Positions 40,301 to 42,400 of a stretch of DNA of 64,000 nucleotides are shown piece by piece; positions within the stretch are counted from its first letter, which is position 1; every line of letters starts with the position of its first letter. The notes beneath the pieces were generated by a model, which saw only the letters and a list, made by a program, of their open reading frames with translations, made no database searches and was not told the DNA's origin. Source of the DNA: Hyphomicrobiales bacterium (lineage in GTDB: Bacteria; Pseudomonadota; Alphaproteobacteria; Rhizobiales; Devosiaceae); contig JAIYDI010000047.1 of NCBI GenBank assembly GCA_027487555.1, forward strand, positions 124,001-188,000. Direction: 5' to 3'. A program made the position numbers and the translations under genes.

Positions 40301-42083
40301 CCAGCACGGATGCACCGCCACTATTCGCGATCGTGCCGCTGCCGGTCTGGTCGATCTTTGCCGCACCATCGACGGTGACGGTCGTTATGTTGGTGACGGT
40401 GGCGCCGATTGCCACGTCCTCGCTGCCAAAGGCCAGCCCCTGCAGCGTGATGTCGCTGACCACCACGTCGACGGCGACATCCGTGTCGGCTGCAACCTTC
40501 ACCGTCGCGCCGTTGAGCTGCACTGCCCCAACCGCGACAGTCGCCGAGTTGATGGAGGTGAAGGTGATGTCGTCGAGCGGGTCACCCAGCACGATCCAGC
40601 TGCCGCCGCCACCATTGACCGTCAGCGACACATCGACGTCGATCTCGGCAGTAATCACCAGTGCCGCGGTGGCTACGATATTGCCCAGCACACTGACTGT
40701 CGCGGTAGCCCCGGCAGTCACCGTGGCGGTCGTGACGTCGGTTCCGCTCGCCACCACGTCGCCAGTGGTTGTGCTGTGAGCCGCGATGGTGACGACACCG
40801 CCCGAAAGCGCCGCTCCGGCGCCGATGGAGATCGACGAAGCCGCACTTGCGACCACCGACAGGGTTGCGTTGGCGTTACCGCTGCCGGTTGCGGCGGTCG
40901 CCACGGCATTCAGCGACAGAGCCCCGCCCCCGGTGTTCAGCACGGCGCTGGCCGCTACGACGATCGTCTCGGCGTCGACCGTGAGGTCCCGCGCGCTGAG
41001 CCCGACATTGCCGTTGATACTAACCTCATCAGCACCGGTACCCCCGGTGACGGTTAGGGCGAATGTCCTGTGTGTCCCGACATCACTGATGGTGAACTGG
41101 TCGTCACCGGCGCCAAGAAGCACCACGAGTGCCGTCGCCGGGGCGTTGAAATACACCTTCTCGAAGACCGGGCCGTCAGACACCGGCTCGACGACGAACG
41201 CGTAGGATGCATCAGAGCCGTCCTCGCTTACGGTGGTCTGGCGCAACTGCGCCTTTGCATCTGTATGGCTGCTGAGGTCGACAGTGAACGTGGCGCTCGG
41301 GCTCAGGAGCCGGGTCGGCTCAAGGCCAGCGAACACGAATGTCGAGCCATCGGCGACAAAGCTGCCGGAATCCGCGCCGACCGGGCTGTACAGCACATTG
41401 GCAAAGTTGTCGCGGAGCTCGAGCGTGTCATAGCCAGCCGCACCGCCATCCATGACGCCGGATACCGCGCCGCCATCAACGACGACGAAAGTATCGTTGT
41501 TGTTGGCCGCACCGGTCAGGTTCTCGGTATTGGTGAAGCTAACATTGCCGACGCGGCCGCTATCTGTCCCGTCGATGACCCATGTCGCGATATCGGCAGT
41601 GTCAAAGACAATGCGATCCGTGCCGGCTGCGCCGTCGAAGCTGAACGACGGGAGGGTGGCGCCGCCGAAGGAGTCGGCGTCGATGGTCAGGGTATCGTTG
41701 CCGCTGCTGCCCAGAATCGAGATCGAGGAAATCGCGGCGAGGTCACCAAAAGCCAGCAGTGAATCACCGTTCCGGTCACGGATTTCGACACGCTGGGTAC
41801 TGATCGACTGGATCTCAGTCTGCTGGAACTCCTCCACGAGCCGCACGATCACGTCATGATCGAGACCGTCATCCTGGTTGAGGGCCAGGCTTAGTGCCAG
41901 CACATCTGCATTCATGAGCAGGCGCGGCTCGAGGGCGTCAAAGACGATCCGGTCGCCGGCGCTTGGTCTGCCGACGCGCGACCTGAGGCCGTTCTTGGGC
42001 ACGTAACGCGCGCTCGGGATTCGCTCCGCGTGCCTGCTTTTCGGACGCCCGAAGATTCCGAGCGACGAGAAAGGATGCGCCAA
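10344..42083 (-). CDS. Giant LEPR-XLL repeat protein with RTX C-terminal region
   Basis: 10,579 residues, about 1 MDa if the average residue is near 97 Da. The start is TTG 42083: no ATG or GTG lies between it and the upstream in-frame stop at 42177-42179, and GGAGAG lies 5 bases before it. Order: a basic N-terminus; LEPRLLMNAD at 51-60 (LEPR-XLL domain, known at the front of very long surface proteins); a beta-rich region to about 850; long repeats to about 4,100; 257-residue repeats to about 5,400; a less repetitive part with two helical inserts (about 6,030-6,130 and 6,930-7,090); three Calx-beta-like repeats (about 8,200-8,560); RTX GGxGxD repeats (mostly 8,560-10,400); and a final 160-residue domain. 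I noticed only one Cys (4761). No Sec signal or TpsB/ShlB-type secretion signal was seen. Likely a secreted calcium-stiffened adhesin or sheath protein. Confidence 0.95.
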   Translation of the reverse strand: MAHPFSSLGIFGRPKSRHAERIPSARYVPKNGLRSRVGRPSAGDRIVFDALEPRLLMNADVLALSLALNQDDGLDHDVIVRLVEEFQQTEIQSISTQRVEIRDRNGDSLLAFGDLAAISSISILGSSGNDTLTIDADSFGGATLPSFSFDGAAGTDRIVFDTADIATWVIDGTDSGRVGNVSFTNTENLTGAANNNDTFVVVDGGAVSGVMDGGAAGYDTLELRDNFANVLYSPVGADSGSFVADGSTFVFAGLEPTRLLSPSATFTVDLSSHTDAKAQLRQTTVSEDGSDASYAFVVEPVSDGPVFEKVYFNAPATALVVLLGAGDDQFTISDVGTHRTFALTVTGGTGADEVSINGNVGLSARDLTVDAETIVVAASAVLNTGGGALSLNAVATAATGSGNANATLSVVASAASSISIGAGAALSGGVVTIAAHSTTTGDVVASGTDVTTATVTAGATATVSVLGNIVATAALVITAEIDVDVSLTVNGGGGSWIVLGDPLDDITFTSINSATVAVGAVQLNGATVKVAADTDVAVDVVVSDITLQGLAFGSEDVAIGATVTNITTVTVDGAAKIDQTGSGTIANSGGASVLVLASDITDLALSLTAGSGIYIPIASGISLLIDAVTLSTTTDRTTEVELGDADSVGLAGYSIANPTIESAGLVAVRAASSGDIEAVAETDFVGIAKHSATENTRVRGKGVSIEGSSVELASTASTDFVAIGKQATNLVGGATVASLSHGAIASAGGVILSAIDDSTMIAWAKPSTFTQAQIESNANGILIPEFALEHAYAVNLVNKAVNALTEQAEIDAQGNVEVVASRELKLAAYGEATSIIASNSFFDTFLLTAAGSFVINGLQGDVAAQMVLSDVTTTVAGGLSVSATEGSVLDAKVETQAQTKDGNGAALAGSVALTLIGWNIDDVNDSALAGSILTGTLDTLMGTSFWATENKVDVEAKVVSTSVSLVGTLSLVASAATQANTTVSNVSRINADKAGGAKSGAVGGIISGSRVSQSATAYIDNTDRPLADILVGGTLHVTASDDALIYSNGKIVTSSSSVTNGGLNMLENFIEDQLSAHYTATKDPVRQVVNLKFGDTVQLSDDYTNAYDYDTEADFPLSSRIETVQPNQQVRIADFYTAGDAAYGDVYRFIGTEPLVEVDLTLLDYASEPLWVKSTGTQGSIYRYMGIEDDTDLDLNATDYTNKDVWQEIVETSIMPQGVSFRESPSLALGGIIALNNFAGGAEAYVKSADVLAGSVVVEASESSVIVSKLDSTASASGGSSFTGMGLALAVNAAIATNIINGSALASIVSSDVETNIGDLSLTASNDSAIIAETKIATSTSSNAAGIVLAYNTIGWSADNLLYNTIDTLIGVREDNVDDSDVFGDASAVRTEAFISGSNIDSAGAVLIEATSTSLIDATISNDATSSPVAFIAAGGTTVSASLASNKIATGVKAYIDNAGATTGWEIAAADEVSLSAADASTILSSSQLGAIVDTANDGGAGIINQFARTLMDAYVATTKSGVQNLIFGDRIYVASDFADGAKRGQTYEFMGDATAGANVNMATVNLDDLSLWKQIDETTLISDSVAFAGLSALGAAVGRNLVGTSRAIYGLVDRNDVDNSASAYIVDTTVTAVEVVLAATNSARISATENSKLNAKSSYGGIIAVNAVRANADAYLLRADITKDIGEVSVSAENAVELNASAHTSNVPDDGEALSWGSASIVVALNTVGWQPTDLGRQAADAIVGSDYLEDEAPSTAVAYIRDSAVVVAGDVTVTATNAAAIGASTGATVVSNASQDLLFFSKYGASGTSGAGILAVNKVSGYAEAYIDETDGQTTTVTAAGSVSVAASDEGAVSSEISLVTEQVTANDLTGLAPIVAQLAPKDYVYTTRSGAQEVYSGTNVRLADDYSVGGVGGRIYRYIGSAVADDYDLPETDLDYRAPVDLGAVDYATDTVNWELVSEGESAVEDFLPYVGNLTDSNATAVGVTVALNDVRGGARALLTGATVTAADVTLSAVEQAIIASQLTSTVTASGGSALGAGDVIAINVQIVSNIVLATAEAAITDAVVVAGGVTDVSATNTSVTDARLHSALKSGEDGGAVALAFNSIGWAPSNILFNTIDGIIGAPEIADAFGGQDAAATRASIVDSDVDADVIGVSANGSAAINATISNAAASEASALYGATSAAYGFTIATNKVNAITEAFIDNGDVEVDVDGNPLRSIRATDTVSVSAVDDASIYSNTKLVVSSGTTNDGGFGAITESISDLVDADWDTTPEAGETTKVRDIKFGDRVRLSDDLLEADYDTEVVFGDQSKTIAIEYGAIVEIGEDYHPGMGVPGSVYRYIGSEPLDITILAMDAEGDTEDFTDTDLWVEISGTTGSVYVFMGEDALGEDLDLRNTNYNNRALWKIVPETDITGGDYNLNVSPSESLGVGGAAVMNIVSSGASARIVDAKVTAVTVTVEAAGTQSLIARLDNSAEGGGTSAGGVGDTSSYGLSFATNVVLGFTSAYISGSDITATVDVALQASNTARIEAEGQQSVVSGAHGALLAFNTIGWKPQNLLYNIVDTVAGGSLIADATDLKQSALTEAYILDSTVTAGGELNVEAVNAANILSKVGTDATDHAVHLYNTGAGAFAAIIASNMVASGSSARIENSTTVSEGVHLFADETSAIQALSNIEASSTATNDLGAGQINNLYNSFKNSYKFTTSSGTREIIFGDLLFVPGVDGEGDLYKYMGTTQTLDLGGALDFTDIGLWKKVEDTTVLPPAIVKTGMQAVGLSTGDAEGGGLLISRNDVRSDTKAYILTSNVDAGQGAAEVIATGRAFIEASDTSVVAGQGSGAIVVVTNTVLGEAEASVDRSAVTAVGDIVVRAEADASISATALGAVHYTKGDALGVVAAFNTVGWASQNVLFNAIDTLIGSSEIGDAFSGETPSGATAFILDSVVASDGAIAVEADAAGSITAVTGSETTATNANEFAVIAKFGKSGQSAGALIAMNKVSSRANAYIDDVVSAVEPTTGSDLTSVTGAGGVSISADDQAFIDASIKVSVESLTANNVDALKDVLDALGADTYYYTNRSGTQTLEEDDLVMVGKLPDGTESAEYGKVFRFLGEDALSIDLSSIASFDDDARFVQVDMAAWSDILFPEIGNLTASDSQALGGMVVLNDLRSGADAYISDATVVASTGDIVVSASEAATLSAYATSNVSASGGSAFGSGDVVAINAQIVTNLVQGSASARIEAANADASAGSVRVDAENVARIDARLKSSTLTSGGGEQSAGSFALAFNSLGWKPQNVLFNALDALIGDPQLANAFDGSNPIATIASIVNSDVNAGVNVTVTALGATQLNATMSNAAESAASALANASGKGFGGILSSNKVNTLTQAYIDNSGALSGAAITAGNDISVEATDAAGIFSNSKMVASSTTTNDGGVAVIQETINDLVAADYDSVADSDGTKFRDVTFGDRIRLDDDYASVEHTTALDGLDEDKIVTIEVGDDVEVTEGHAAGGAEGSIYRYIGAAAWEDVDLVGVDFTEDTKWLEVGGKAGGIYVYMGVSERVDLANNSYLDLDYWKEAPESSIIPQGYNVTDSDALAIGALVVMNQVNAKVEGYISDAIVTAADGDVAIVTEETATILATADSAASASGGSAYGSGSVIAVNGVIATNVVLSEARAYVGNDAALTAATGDVLVDATNSSAINATNLSATTSGATAVGLTLAFNSIGWNAQNFLFNAVDALIGDPAISEAFDNENPALTEAYILDASVSAGGDIDVTATSTAQIEANVSNDATSAASALYGASGKAIGGIITSNIVSAEAKAYIDNVVDGTERVDAGGTLRVEAMDDASVIADTAMKAQSTTSNDGGISIVGDLLQTLLLDYKFTTSSGVQDVLKGDLVRTSDGSLYQYRPDDVDDAPPPAVSFNLGTTDFATAVDWVLIDLTALDTFEQITGFMPALTNFSASQAAAVGGIIVRNDVRGGAEAQIKEAVVTGDDGITVRATESAVITSTNKSTSAAAGGSAFAGGTSAAVNAIIATNNVLSGATATVVDSSATAAAGALIVDADDIAAITASIEADTRVVGGGTNVSVGVTLAFNTIGLEAQNFIFNIGDTFGAEIGNTDPVKVVASIVNSIVTAGSISVTADSMASVEADVSNVTISLGLNLGGSNISVSIGAIMALNRVATDIAAFIDGSSTKTITADNGGITVRATDESTITSTLFAASIGASVSGSGATQVSIGLGISRNTIENNVEAYIDNVPTANAAGAVTVEALSTALIEAEVTAVAVGVSAGAGTSAAVGGGGATAFNTISGSTTATIDDTALTTTAGGDVMVNAASTANIDATILAAAAQIAIGGGNAVAFAIGASLAFNMIGFRNLSDSEGETVSAAIKRSSVNAGGHLAVTAATTMRIDANVAAASVALAGGFSNGVALSGAGVTSQNRIGISTYAGIDGDGANGIIANAVTISATDDSEIATFAGAAAIAASLGGSNAVAAGIAISVAQNEIDSSVEASIRAADTGVTSRLNGALSITAEQDATISAQVAAAAITAAAAPTAAVAFSGGGAAATNVILGSTKAFIDSSILTSGGTLSVTALSNSEIEALVLAAAGSISFGGTAGVAIAIGAAVALNSIGYTLDETMLTFAVEAYSANSRINAAGAFSLTALSDQKIDTLVLAGSVAASGGGTAGIAGGGAGAAARNLISVATKAYIDGDGSSIGGIDAASVSVSATDDSAIVANAGAAAITLAIGGTGGGAISVGVGLAYNTICNNVAAYIDNVNDTLDVVGAVTVSATQSASIDAIAAAAAVALAGGGTVGVSVAGAGAEAINTILGDVEAYVADSVVEAASLSVTASGTSEIDATVLAVAASVSFGGVAGVALSVGASLAQNLIGYSGTTRVGNDIKAHTSNSRVDVAGALLVQATSAQLINAVVAAGSVAAAGGGTVGVGGAGAGASAQNSIGVDVSAFIDGDGTALGGIDAGSVAISAADGSIILADVGAAAIAASIGGVVGVAVSVSVGLAYNTITNNVSASIDNVDDIMDVVGAVTVSANQSASIDAVAVAAAVAISGGGAVGVSVAGAGAEATNDIRGDVVASVEDSVIDAGSLSVTAAGNSEIDALVLGVAASLSIGGVVGVAASVGVALAQNRIGYEGDTRTGNDIKAYVANSSVDLVGAMLVRVDSTQSVDATVAAASVAVSAGTFGGAGAGAGGSAQNLIGVDVEAAVTGDGASGIDAGSITVAAYDGSSIDTFVGAASLAASFSIGGAASIGVALAKNIINNTVSASISGADTGVTAGSVTLRAEERSIITAVSETASVAAGLIAVSGGGADAQNTIITNTKASITASKLGVSGAINILALDVSSSSAETLSLSVSIGIGVAAGGSLATSSIISVVDAELSGDIEAGSVVLLSQAKPQAFAEAQGIHAGALAVGVSKAISTVDTTVTTTLGGAITARSISATANRDLADANALSAEAEANGSTGGLIGVDATITEATDFSDVTTQVLHGAVLTASGAVVLTAAGITRQRATSDSTAGGLIAAGITKSTSLSDSETYVTIGDADIFAGSFKAVARSTDRTDTVATSGAGGVLAGAAAAPTSTNRATTITTVGEGANIDVSTNPSATGKVELVADHTGKVEARVITNAYGALSGAGAEAENLITSTADVVFAANSQVKARAISADAINRAYKTGTFDSSGNWTDSINGTTAGLISGAGVITETDIVLDTRVFVNDGASLTVIGTSGDVALRATNYVFVRDKVSFTTGGALAGLGAESHVDATHLVASVIVGNGVTIKSTGNILMSARSSGDLQSAVNSETYGVGTVAVTDVTIDVRPTNSVIVGTGSGGGTTLEARGDVLLSAGTDTEYNRDQYKIDARADAFAGSAIPIDDMDVTAWLLQNNNIEVRSNVTIKSARDIKLHAERYGFADILAKGKATNWTTAVGGAVDSFFGGNPEALYTGDQLASAHGTVVVDGALLTGIERNQTLTVLAILSLDVNSNPVGVPPSGSAVKFKQFGSGTSGYRVYYSGTDQDGDGITDITFTTSVQLVKDSLTKALEDAEAQLKRYAGVNRGPNGEPSILEVFYEGEIARLQVEMEASGLYNRVPVYQLVGGNLVQRVDGNGDLMWDFITREQEAITVVVDPVYAAAGKIDIISDQLSGNGSLNAPGDASVSIDNQTAAFMTIKGVQIPDNNGGVFFVGDSVTSDIEGAGRTIAAGNSFVTGRNSTNITNELKLEGGFGVVDHPAARSANFSALVGPSVVNDPSITILNTFNRNTLTTEDLPPWPGLDIIGDVISRNGTITISTNRGAIGAPGGDITITADVRGRELNIESGGSININMPTSYAVGGDIYAKLVAAGVTTNNGLNAASSDAAVTNVLTGHVPGSPNLYGERVTIRSQYVNVNGLIQSGREQYTLTIGQATIDEIADIKASGATGFVVLDSLTSSGFTVRYDVANDRIQVEELKVAGGYVEIEGNVISTGNGEIRVLGGYSDVQIANNTSYDIVIKRLDAADRGVGKVIIKDPSKGVSSGAPHATIYQRKSDNSGYEKVETGRSTTGISASTAYAPTTGWRYAYSVGQETFTRQFTTQSTSAWLGIDAMSPDPADSSWGETQNVDVPQMMEESAYYFVDAAKTSDAYIYGSAVVPVEPEKVSLVSRSEKSTWYGKKTYTTTWVKETHNQTIATHSVKGDYGIAVNFLGSATADIEIDSKFGGSVLIAGPILNSSGTTDIDTNGAIVALGTQGWVAGNKVVLKAGSNIGIAAPDATNPDVVVSDYALVVDTGDAGSAGAGLSATTTNGVINVSEMSGSLAVISVSAGGNQSVFLTTPANIVTALKVSGGYESGKIKGGAVTLVAKSGGVGTVNQDVHLDSGGRLQDKVNITARDNVRITEDSGDLVLQSLSTSGDAYITVTSGNLIDGDDFAERDERTEQQLLSGVWSDLQLTNDSGAQDKITETISALENVTTRDYHTYWQWRNELVAEGLDPDDVSNPSFKVALGDDERDYLEGYYTELFTAQSDADPTAYPPSEIEAKVAAAISTLEIQRTNKYKTLYTSFFESGVEYNEDYAFVMGQAERDAYIAKTFKVWTEEELLFAFSAGLFKAASSTTVVVENDNISARSLTISVVNGNVGNLEANLVIDLVTAPGQTVQLTDTQRIALAAAERQDVVFLSASPMNATVNIKSTTGTITRTSGDTFGNVQAGDMLYLSGNTGNSTEDARYYTVLSVSGNTITLNMTGSNLKLSASENARAVTIGVVVADPKSPPIGKSVVAMLISNREDIDVSLVEVLTATASKNIYLGSGGSVELSKVTAGNDATGQALRIKADGGLINGLSDGGVNVQGKDIVLEGGDGTVGSQAAHIVVKALGAGGLTARAEGDVWIDTVGDMPVEMIYSASGQIQLYAAGGSITDALNTDFTNISARIIVLKADGSIGSSDNYVGIDLLGTLSDSDRWNATFSATATNNIYVGETQGDLNIRNIIAGGAVGLSAQASIIDAVDLVDPTNGLSAVVANPAGAAGAGWPGIDITANSITLWAGAAIGSAGNDIDINTTGGTLTAFADGGVDFNLNITEVVGDLLLAQIGTAGATAFVTVTAGSIKNGRTDGGTNIVGSGDPDDVSMGKAYLVASQNIGTLTEQIVSTIGGLEAQSTAGSTWISNLGGLTIGGVNENNDPGMIAGGSIYVTAASPVTVDKNMIANTGNITILAHEEALESDYGDDVLVKDGFTVWAKAGFVLIQAGDDIMVEAGATVRGQNGIYIFGDTAADDDTGLVVPTGRSTTSVDKDPTVGSTVEIYGRLIADTVGTNIYTGNSTDTFIIRPEANDLGEAGTGDDIYSLTGSVFIHAGGGTDSVFVDRLTTMRNGDVLNLDGEGGTDTYEIQIANEGNSEITLHDTGTPDDGVDVATILGTDEGDTFLFRHNFVAALHALDNSVDPLARDHGPTAERINVDATINGRLTVEGGDGDDGFFLDDNPTLLTLDGGLGDDVFQVGQVFGSARDTVDGIIAVRDRFQTIETTVGWLSPGVTLPAILYGGEGNDQFRIYANKADIRLEGENGNDDFLIRAFLLKETGGIQLLAGAGDDSIRYNINAPVSIDGGAGFDKVTVLGTEGDDSFVITADGIFGAGLSISLNNVEEAVEVDGLEGNDTFFILSTDANTVTTVIGGSGSDMFNVMGDVTEIIASYDTGGRSGVVNHIVESDDALYDEIFVRGLNLTVGGTDSNSAGIEETAGATRVIEGGGSDSYTLSIPASVLAGSVAFVTVSAAQASAQSRALNGKTILVSTDNVNWSEAVVVRFDATTPVGGRTIYVMAENDTGVEGDQTVMISHLLYSADTANADLQNLVIRNVAVSLADNDKPGLIFSESESTTQVVEGTRTDTYTVRLAMAPAVGETVTVTLGYNTAQLGTNVQTLTFTLADWDTPKTITVSGDADVVREARMLSQISHSITSNDPDGDYRNIAYGGDIGVQISDAQSPGVYVEETGGTTEVVAGGSGDSYKMSLTMAPTADVKVYIQTDGQTLATNGQSRIETDGQGQFVRFTTTNWMTAVEIHLTAVEDPGEQPPRAELVFSRQPHDLGQILGPINIIGDSGGANRSLMAAVIMPTGEYDVPLVAPDSNDDGTQSQDSLVMFDDTTTGDRTGSFETTAASGDTASRTLVSGFGMGNNLADLQFGQDTPSDSSDDLSFKRGITFSSIEVAELLLGTGDDTVTIKSTDASTVTVVHGGAGSDHIMVEASSGPLVIYGDTSADTSRYTSTPANPSGTAYMWQDVFAYEDVIDASASSGFVVAYGGIGEDIIYGGSAGDFLAGGEGDDLIFGYGGNDFIFGDSGINADPHLRTVQIVDTSSAGRDIIFGGTGNDVVFGDQGNVSVFAADDPKAGTADDILDIARLISAEDIVLRAWSTNQGKGGADRINDIEWLSDENNVDDYNLNPALFTVDFLSEQGDGSDVFVGGAAGDYLYAEGATGSDVVIGDEGSITFFSAADVRGKVANIASFEKNYDLVAGEPTGLATGADDFIYTGGDSNIVIGGSGKDFIRAGEGSDTILGDNGEVVFAVVGTATVIVTARSTMGEFGDIDDIEAGLGADVIIGGAAGDLIGAGGDDDDDRDIILGDEGELTFFEEVGLKLSEAMTIRPDLGGNDLITTGNGDNIVLAGSGADTVTSDIGDDVIVGDNGKIVFSSADIIDTIETTDPDQGGIDTIEAGLGADVVVGGAMGDILRAGGDADSSRDIILGDEGKLTFFALSGLKLSQAETASASYGGNDLITTGNGDNIVLAGSGADTVTSGIGDDVIVGDNGVIDFSGADIVGSIVTTDPTFGGNDDVDAGLGADIVVGGVGSDVLKAGGDADISQDILLGDEGELWFFSTGQVQRAFTTIPNLGSVVVTSNDTITTGGGDNIVLGGNGADTITAGSGADILFGDNGRLDFDLNGVATPTAGTERRLILARSTDPLDGGADSIVAGAGRDLVFGGTAGDTIDGGNDNDLLFGDHGLYDIDLPASQRGVSIFFREDDRGGNDTIVGGTGDDVIFGQQGSDTVNGGDGEDDIVGGHNVVGGADGADIISGDTSADVILGDNGIIVRQVAGSSVDFKIIDWVRVSYGPGLSLSTVLRSVMRFDLSDGRGGGDTIRGGAGDDTIHGQIGNDQLYGDDGTDEIVGGLGNDSIWGGAGADFVLGDEGTIYKARDTNGKAVLNTDSSWRRYIVTEDVATVTERIAIDNNGHAVTSAFAAKLLQADMILIAGGYTDAGKQMLGSGAWATSALLLDVASAGNDTLSGDGGADILIGQRGNDVINGGDDDDTLFGDKATNIANTGTDLPLIVNAVRLVGATAAAGIYIPIGGTVVTPMVDLMPSALTPNAPQLNLIPADTGVLTDLAGNDRLLTMSGNAFTGSALEVLASLVPDIINSEDMMPGADTITGGNGDDMIFGDDGLIFSPIETGFATIDNELLGLSVSLMSMLGDFDSLSFAKAAVDRAGTSYSTTTITFGGDTIDAGAGKDIVFGDAGRIIMPQSSVLQSNGGTLQAAALAFHAQLQDLQTAMADMAFVAHEVTHGLINEFATKTGFVSPAAYVPAGNTTTWKMRLSTYRLVMGNDSIVGGAGEDLIVGDNGFLLMQVAAANGTLSGNKTSLATFTTIENALKAQDTTLDNALRTHLNARHPDAAHTTNTDKKAQWLFENGHPFELSVGNDTIRGGTERDLMVGDFATIQSPTLLSPTNDSREVTELTKSFDTSLSALATRLFLSGGGGKPMNAEAILTGVAVAQATNAVDWALDGGYNYWWIDTKLTDKRHTQKQAASAYTLYSDTIYGDDGDDLISADLATLKPVLSTTTGTGLTTLLTMVPLNEVGFATTAADNFLYQFGPFARLLPPNDESTTHNHNYIVADDTAYGGNGNDVIFGQIGNDKLYGEAGNDRIGTGDGKDTVSGGAGTNQLGITSGKDTVIATSGATDQKLTAIDAGGTAKTLVQFSLDRPLLRLLSTDITEARASLQNSGTMAVGFTDYNIAAPAATTDKQTTIRNVAINIPTPSQLIAAVRSSEIVVRMVEEDSNVGTAFQQLYIYDELSSTFVAQTIVESATQLPGQTPPRKQLPSIMFDGERWITVDMEVGY
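10860..16050 (-). repeat. RTX calcium-binding repeat region
   Basis: Many GGxGxDxUx nonapeptides (for example GGEGDDLIFGYGGNDFIFGD) form parallel beta-rolls that bind calcium. They alternate with longer loops marked by GD-[NE]-G, giving a secondary period of about 120 residues. The region ends before the last 160 residues, which carry no nonapeptides. Irregular related repeats also occur between about 17,500 and 18,700. Confidence 0.88.
14262..14741 (-). repeat. Near-identical 114-base duplication inside RTX region
   Basis: Bases 14,262-14,375 and 14,628-14,741 differ at only two positions, 366 bases (122 residues) apart. Both code for GGNDLITTGNGDNIVLAGSG followed by ADTVTS and a GDDVIVGDNG turn. 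The flanking DNA has diverged much more, so this island looks like recent duplication or gene conversion. Confidence 0.85.
16390..17490 (-). repeat. Three Calx-beta-like repeats in the giant protein
   Basis: Each copy of about 110-130 residues begins with an acidic or Thr-rich strand followed by V-[IV]-[EA]-G-x-x-x-D-[ST]-Y: TRVIEGGGSDSYTLSI, TQVVEGTRTDTYTVRL and TEVVAGGSGDSYKMSL. The middle copy continues with TFTLADWDTPKTITVSG, typical of Calx-beta folds. They stand between an irregular GGxGxD part and the main RTX blocks and probably act as calcium-binding spacer domains. Confidence 0.7.
20820..21300 (-). other. Helical insert in the giant protein (about residues 6,930-7,090)
   Basis: Amid beta-rich sequence this part is charged and helical: WRNELVAEGLDPDDVSNP, LEGYYTELFTAQSD, SEIEAKVAAAISTLEIQR, GQAERDAYIAKTFKVWTEEE. 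It has no repeat partner in the protein that I could see and may be a separate domain or docking site. Confidence 0.6.
23680..24020 (-). other. Second helical insert in the giant protein (about residues 6,020-6,130)
   Basis: A coiled-coil-like stretch, VKDSLTKALEDAEAQLKRY followed by EVFYEGEIARLQVEMEASG, interrupts the beta-rich sequence and then returns to strands (KIDIISDQLSGNGSL). It is too long to be a simple turn in a beta-solenoid. Confidence 0.55.
25900..29780 (-). repeat. Tandem 257-residue Ala/Gly/Ser/Val-rich repeats
   Basis: About four to five copies of a 771-base unit. The unit contains SVxVGLAYNTIxNNV, IDNVxDxxDVVGAVTVSA, GVSVAGAGAEAxN and a GNDIKAxxxNSxVD stretch. The period was read from a matching stretch at 26,881 and 27,652 (GAAACGCCG context). 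Copies are very similar in the middle of the array and decay toward its ends. Several segments have the small-residue pattern of stacked beta-strands. The limits given are approximate. Confidence 0.75.
29790..39350 (-). repeat. Long repeats of 350-445 residues with nested period of three
   Basis: Eight or nine copies share a core with the marker AFN-[TS]-[IL]-GW, then xxQN-xLFN-xxD-xxIG, an AYIxDS strand, a TNDGG segment, one or two copies of an [IV]-Y-R-[YF]-[IM]-G module that ends in a Trp-containing strand, and a GGSAFG segment. The marker Trp codons fall near 38,016, 36,891, 35,754, 34,419, 33,372, 32,217 and 30,918, with the last related marker near 29,802. Neighbour spacings vary from about 1,047 to 1,335 bases, while spacings to the third neighbour are all 3,501-3,597. 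The fold is probably a beta-solenoid. Confidence 0.8.
41904..41933 (-). other. LEPR-XLL motif in the giant protein (residues 51-60)
   Basis: LEPRLLMNAD is a clear match to the LEPR-XLL consensus and is preceded by FDA, as in other members. About 50 mostly basic residues with many Arg, Ser and Pro come before it and a hydrophobic run (VLALSLAL) follows. The family is known from the N-terminus of very large repeat proteins, where it has been suggested to be a targeting signal; its receptor is not known to me. Confidence 0.9.
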
Positions 42084-42277
42084 GACAACTCTCCATAACC
42101 TTGGTCCATACGCGCCGGATGCGCTGGAACCTCCGCACCTTTCGGGTGCAACCTGCAGGCTGAAGCGAGGGCACCCTCAGCACCCGCTTAGTCACGTCTT
42201 ACGCACAACCCCTGGCGCATACGCCGCCAGCGCCAACCCGCACCCCCACAGCACAAGTCGCAATCATTCAGTTTCAC

Positions 42278-42310
42278 CTCTGGCCAAGATCTCTGGCCAA
42301 GGCGCCAGAG
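42278..42310. repeat. Direct repeat and hairpin upstream of the giant gene
   Basis: CTCTGGCCAAG occurs twice, at 42,278-42,288 and 42,291-42,301. The second copy also pairs through CTCTGGC with GCCAGAG at 42,304-42,310 (7-base stem). No T run follows on the minus strand. It lies about 195-230 bases before the giant gene start, in the 317-base gap after the SapC gene, so it may be a regulator site or part of a structured 5' leader. Nothing else clear was seen in 42,084-42,400. Confidence 0.4.
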
Positions 42311-42400
42311 CCCGCTCAACGGCCGCCTTGAACTGAGCGCCAGATCAGGCGGGGGCATTTTGCATGAGCGTGTAGAAGTCCCCCGCCGCCAGCTTTCGCT

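Noticed and set aside
10344..42083. Reading the giant protein as a type I RTX exporter substrate in the standard way or as a two-partner filamentous haemagglutinin
   Set aside because: No HlyB-like ATPase, TolC or TpsB gene and no TPS domain are present in the window; the LEPR-XLL N-terminus points to another route. A distant exporter gene cannot be excluded.
42345..42400. Short frame after the SapC stop ending FYTLMQNAPA
   Set aside because: It looks like a protein tail in another frame, but I saw no frameshift signal, and SapC already ends at a normal length.
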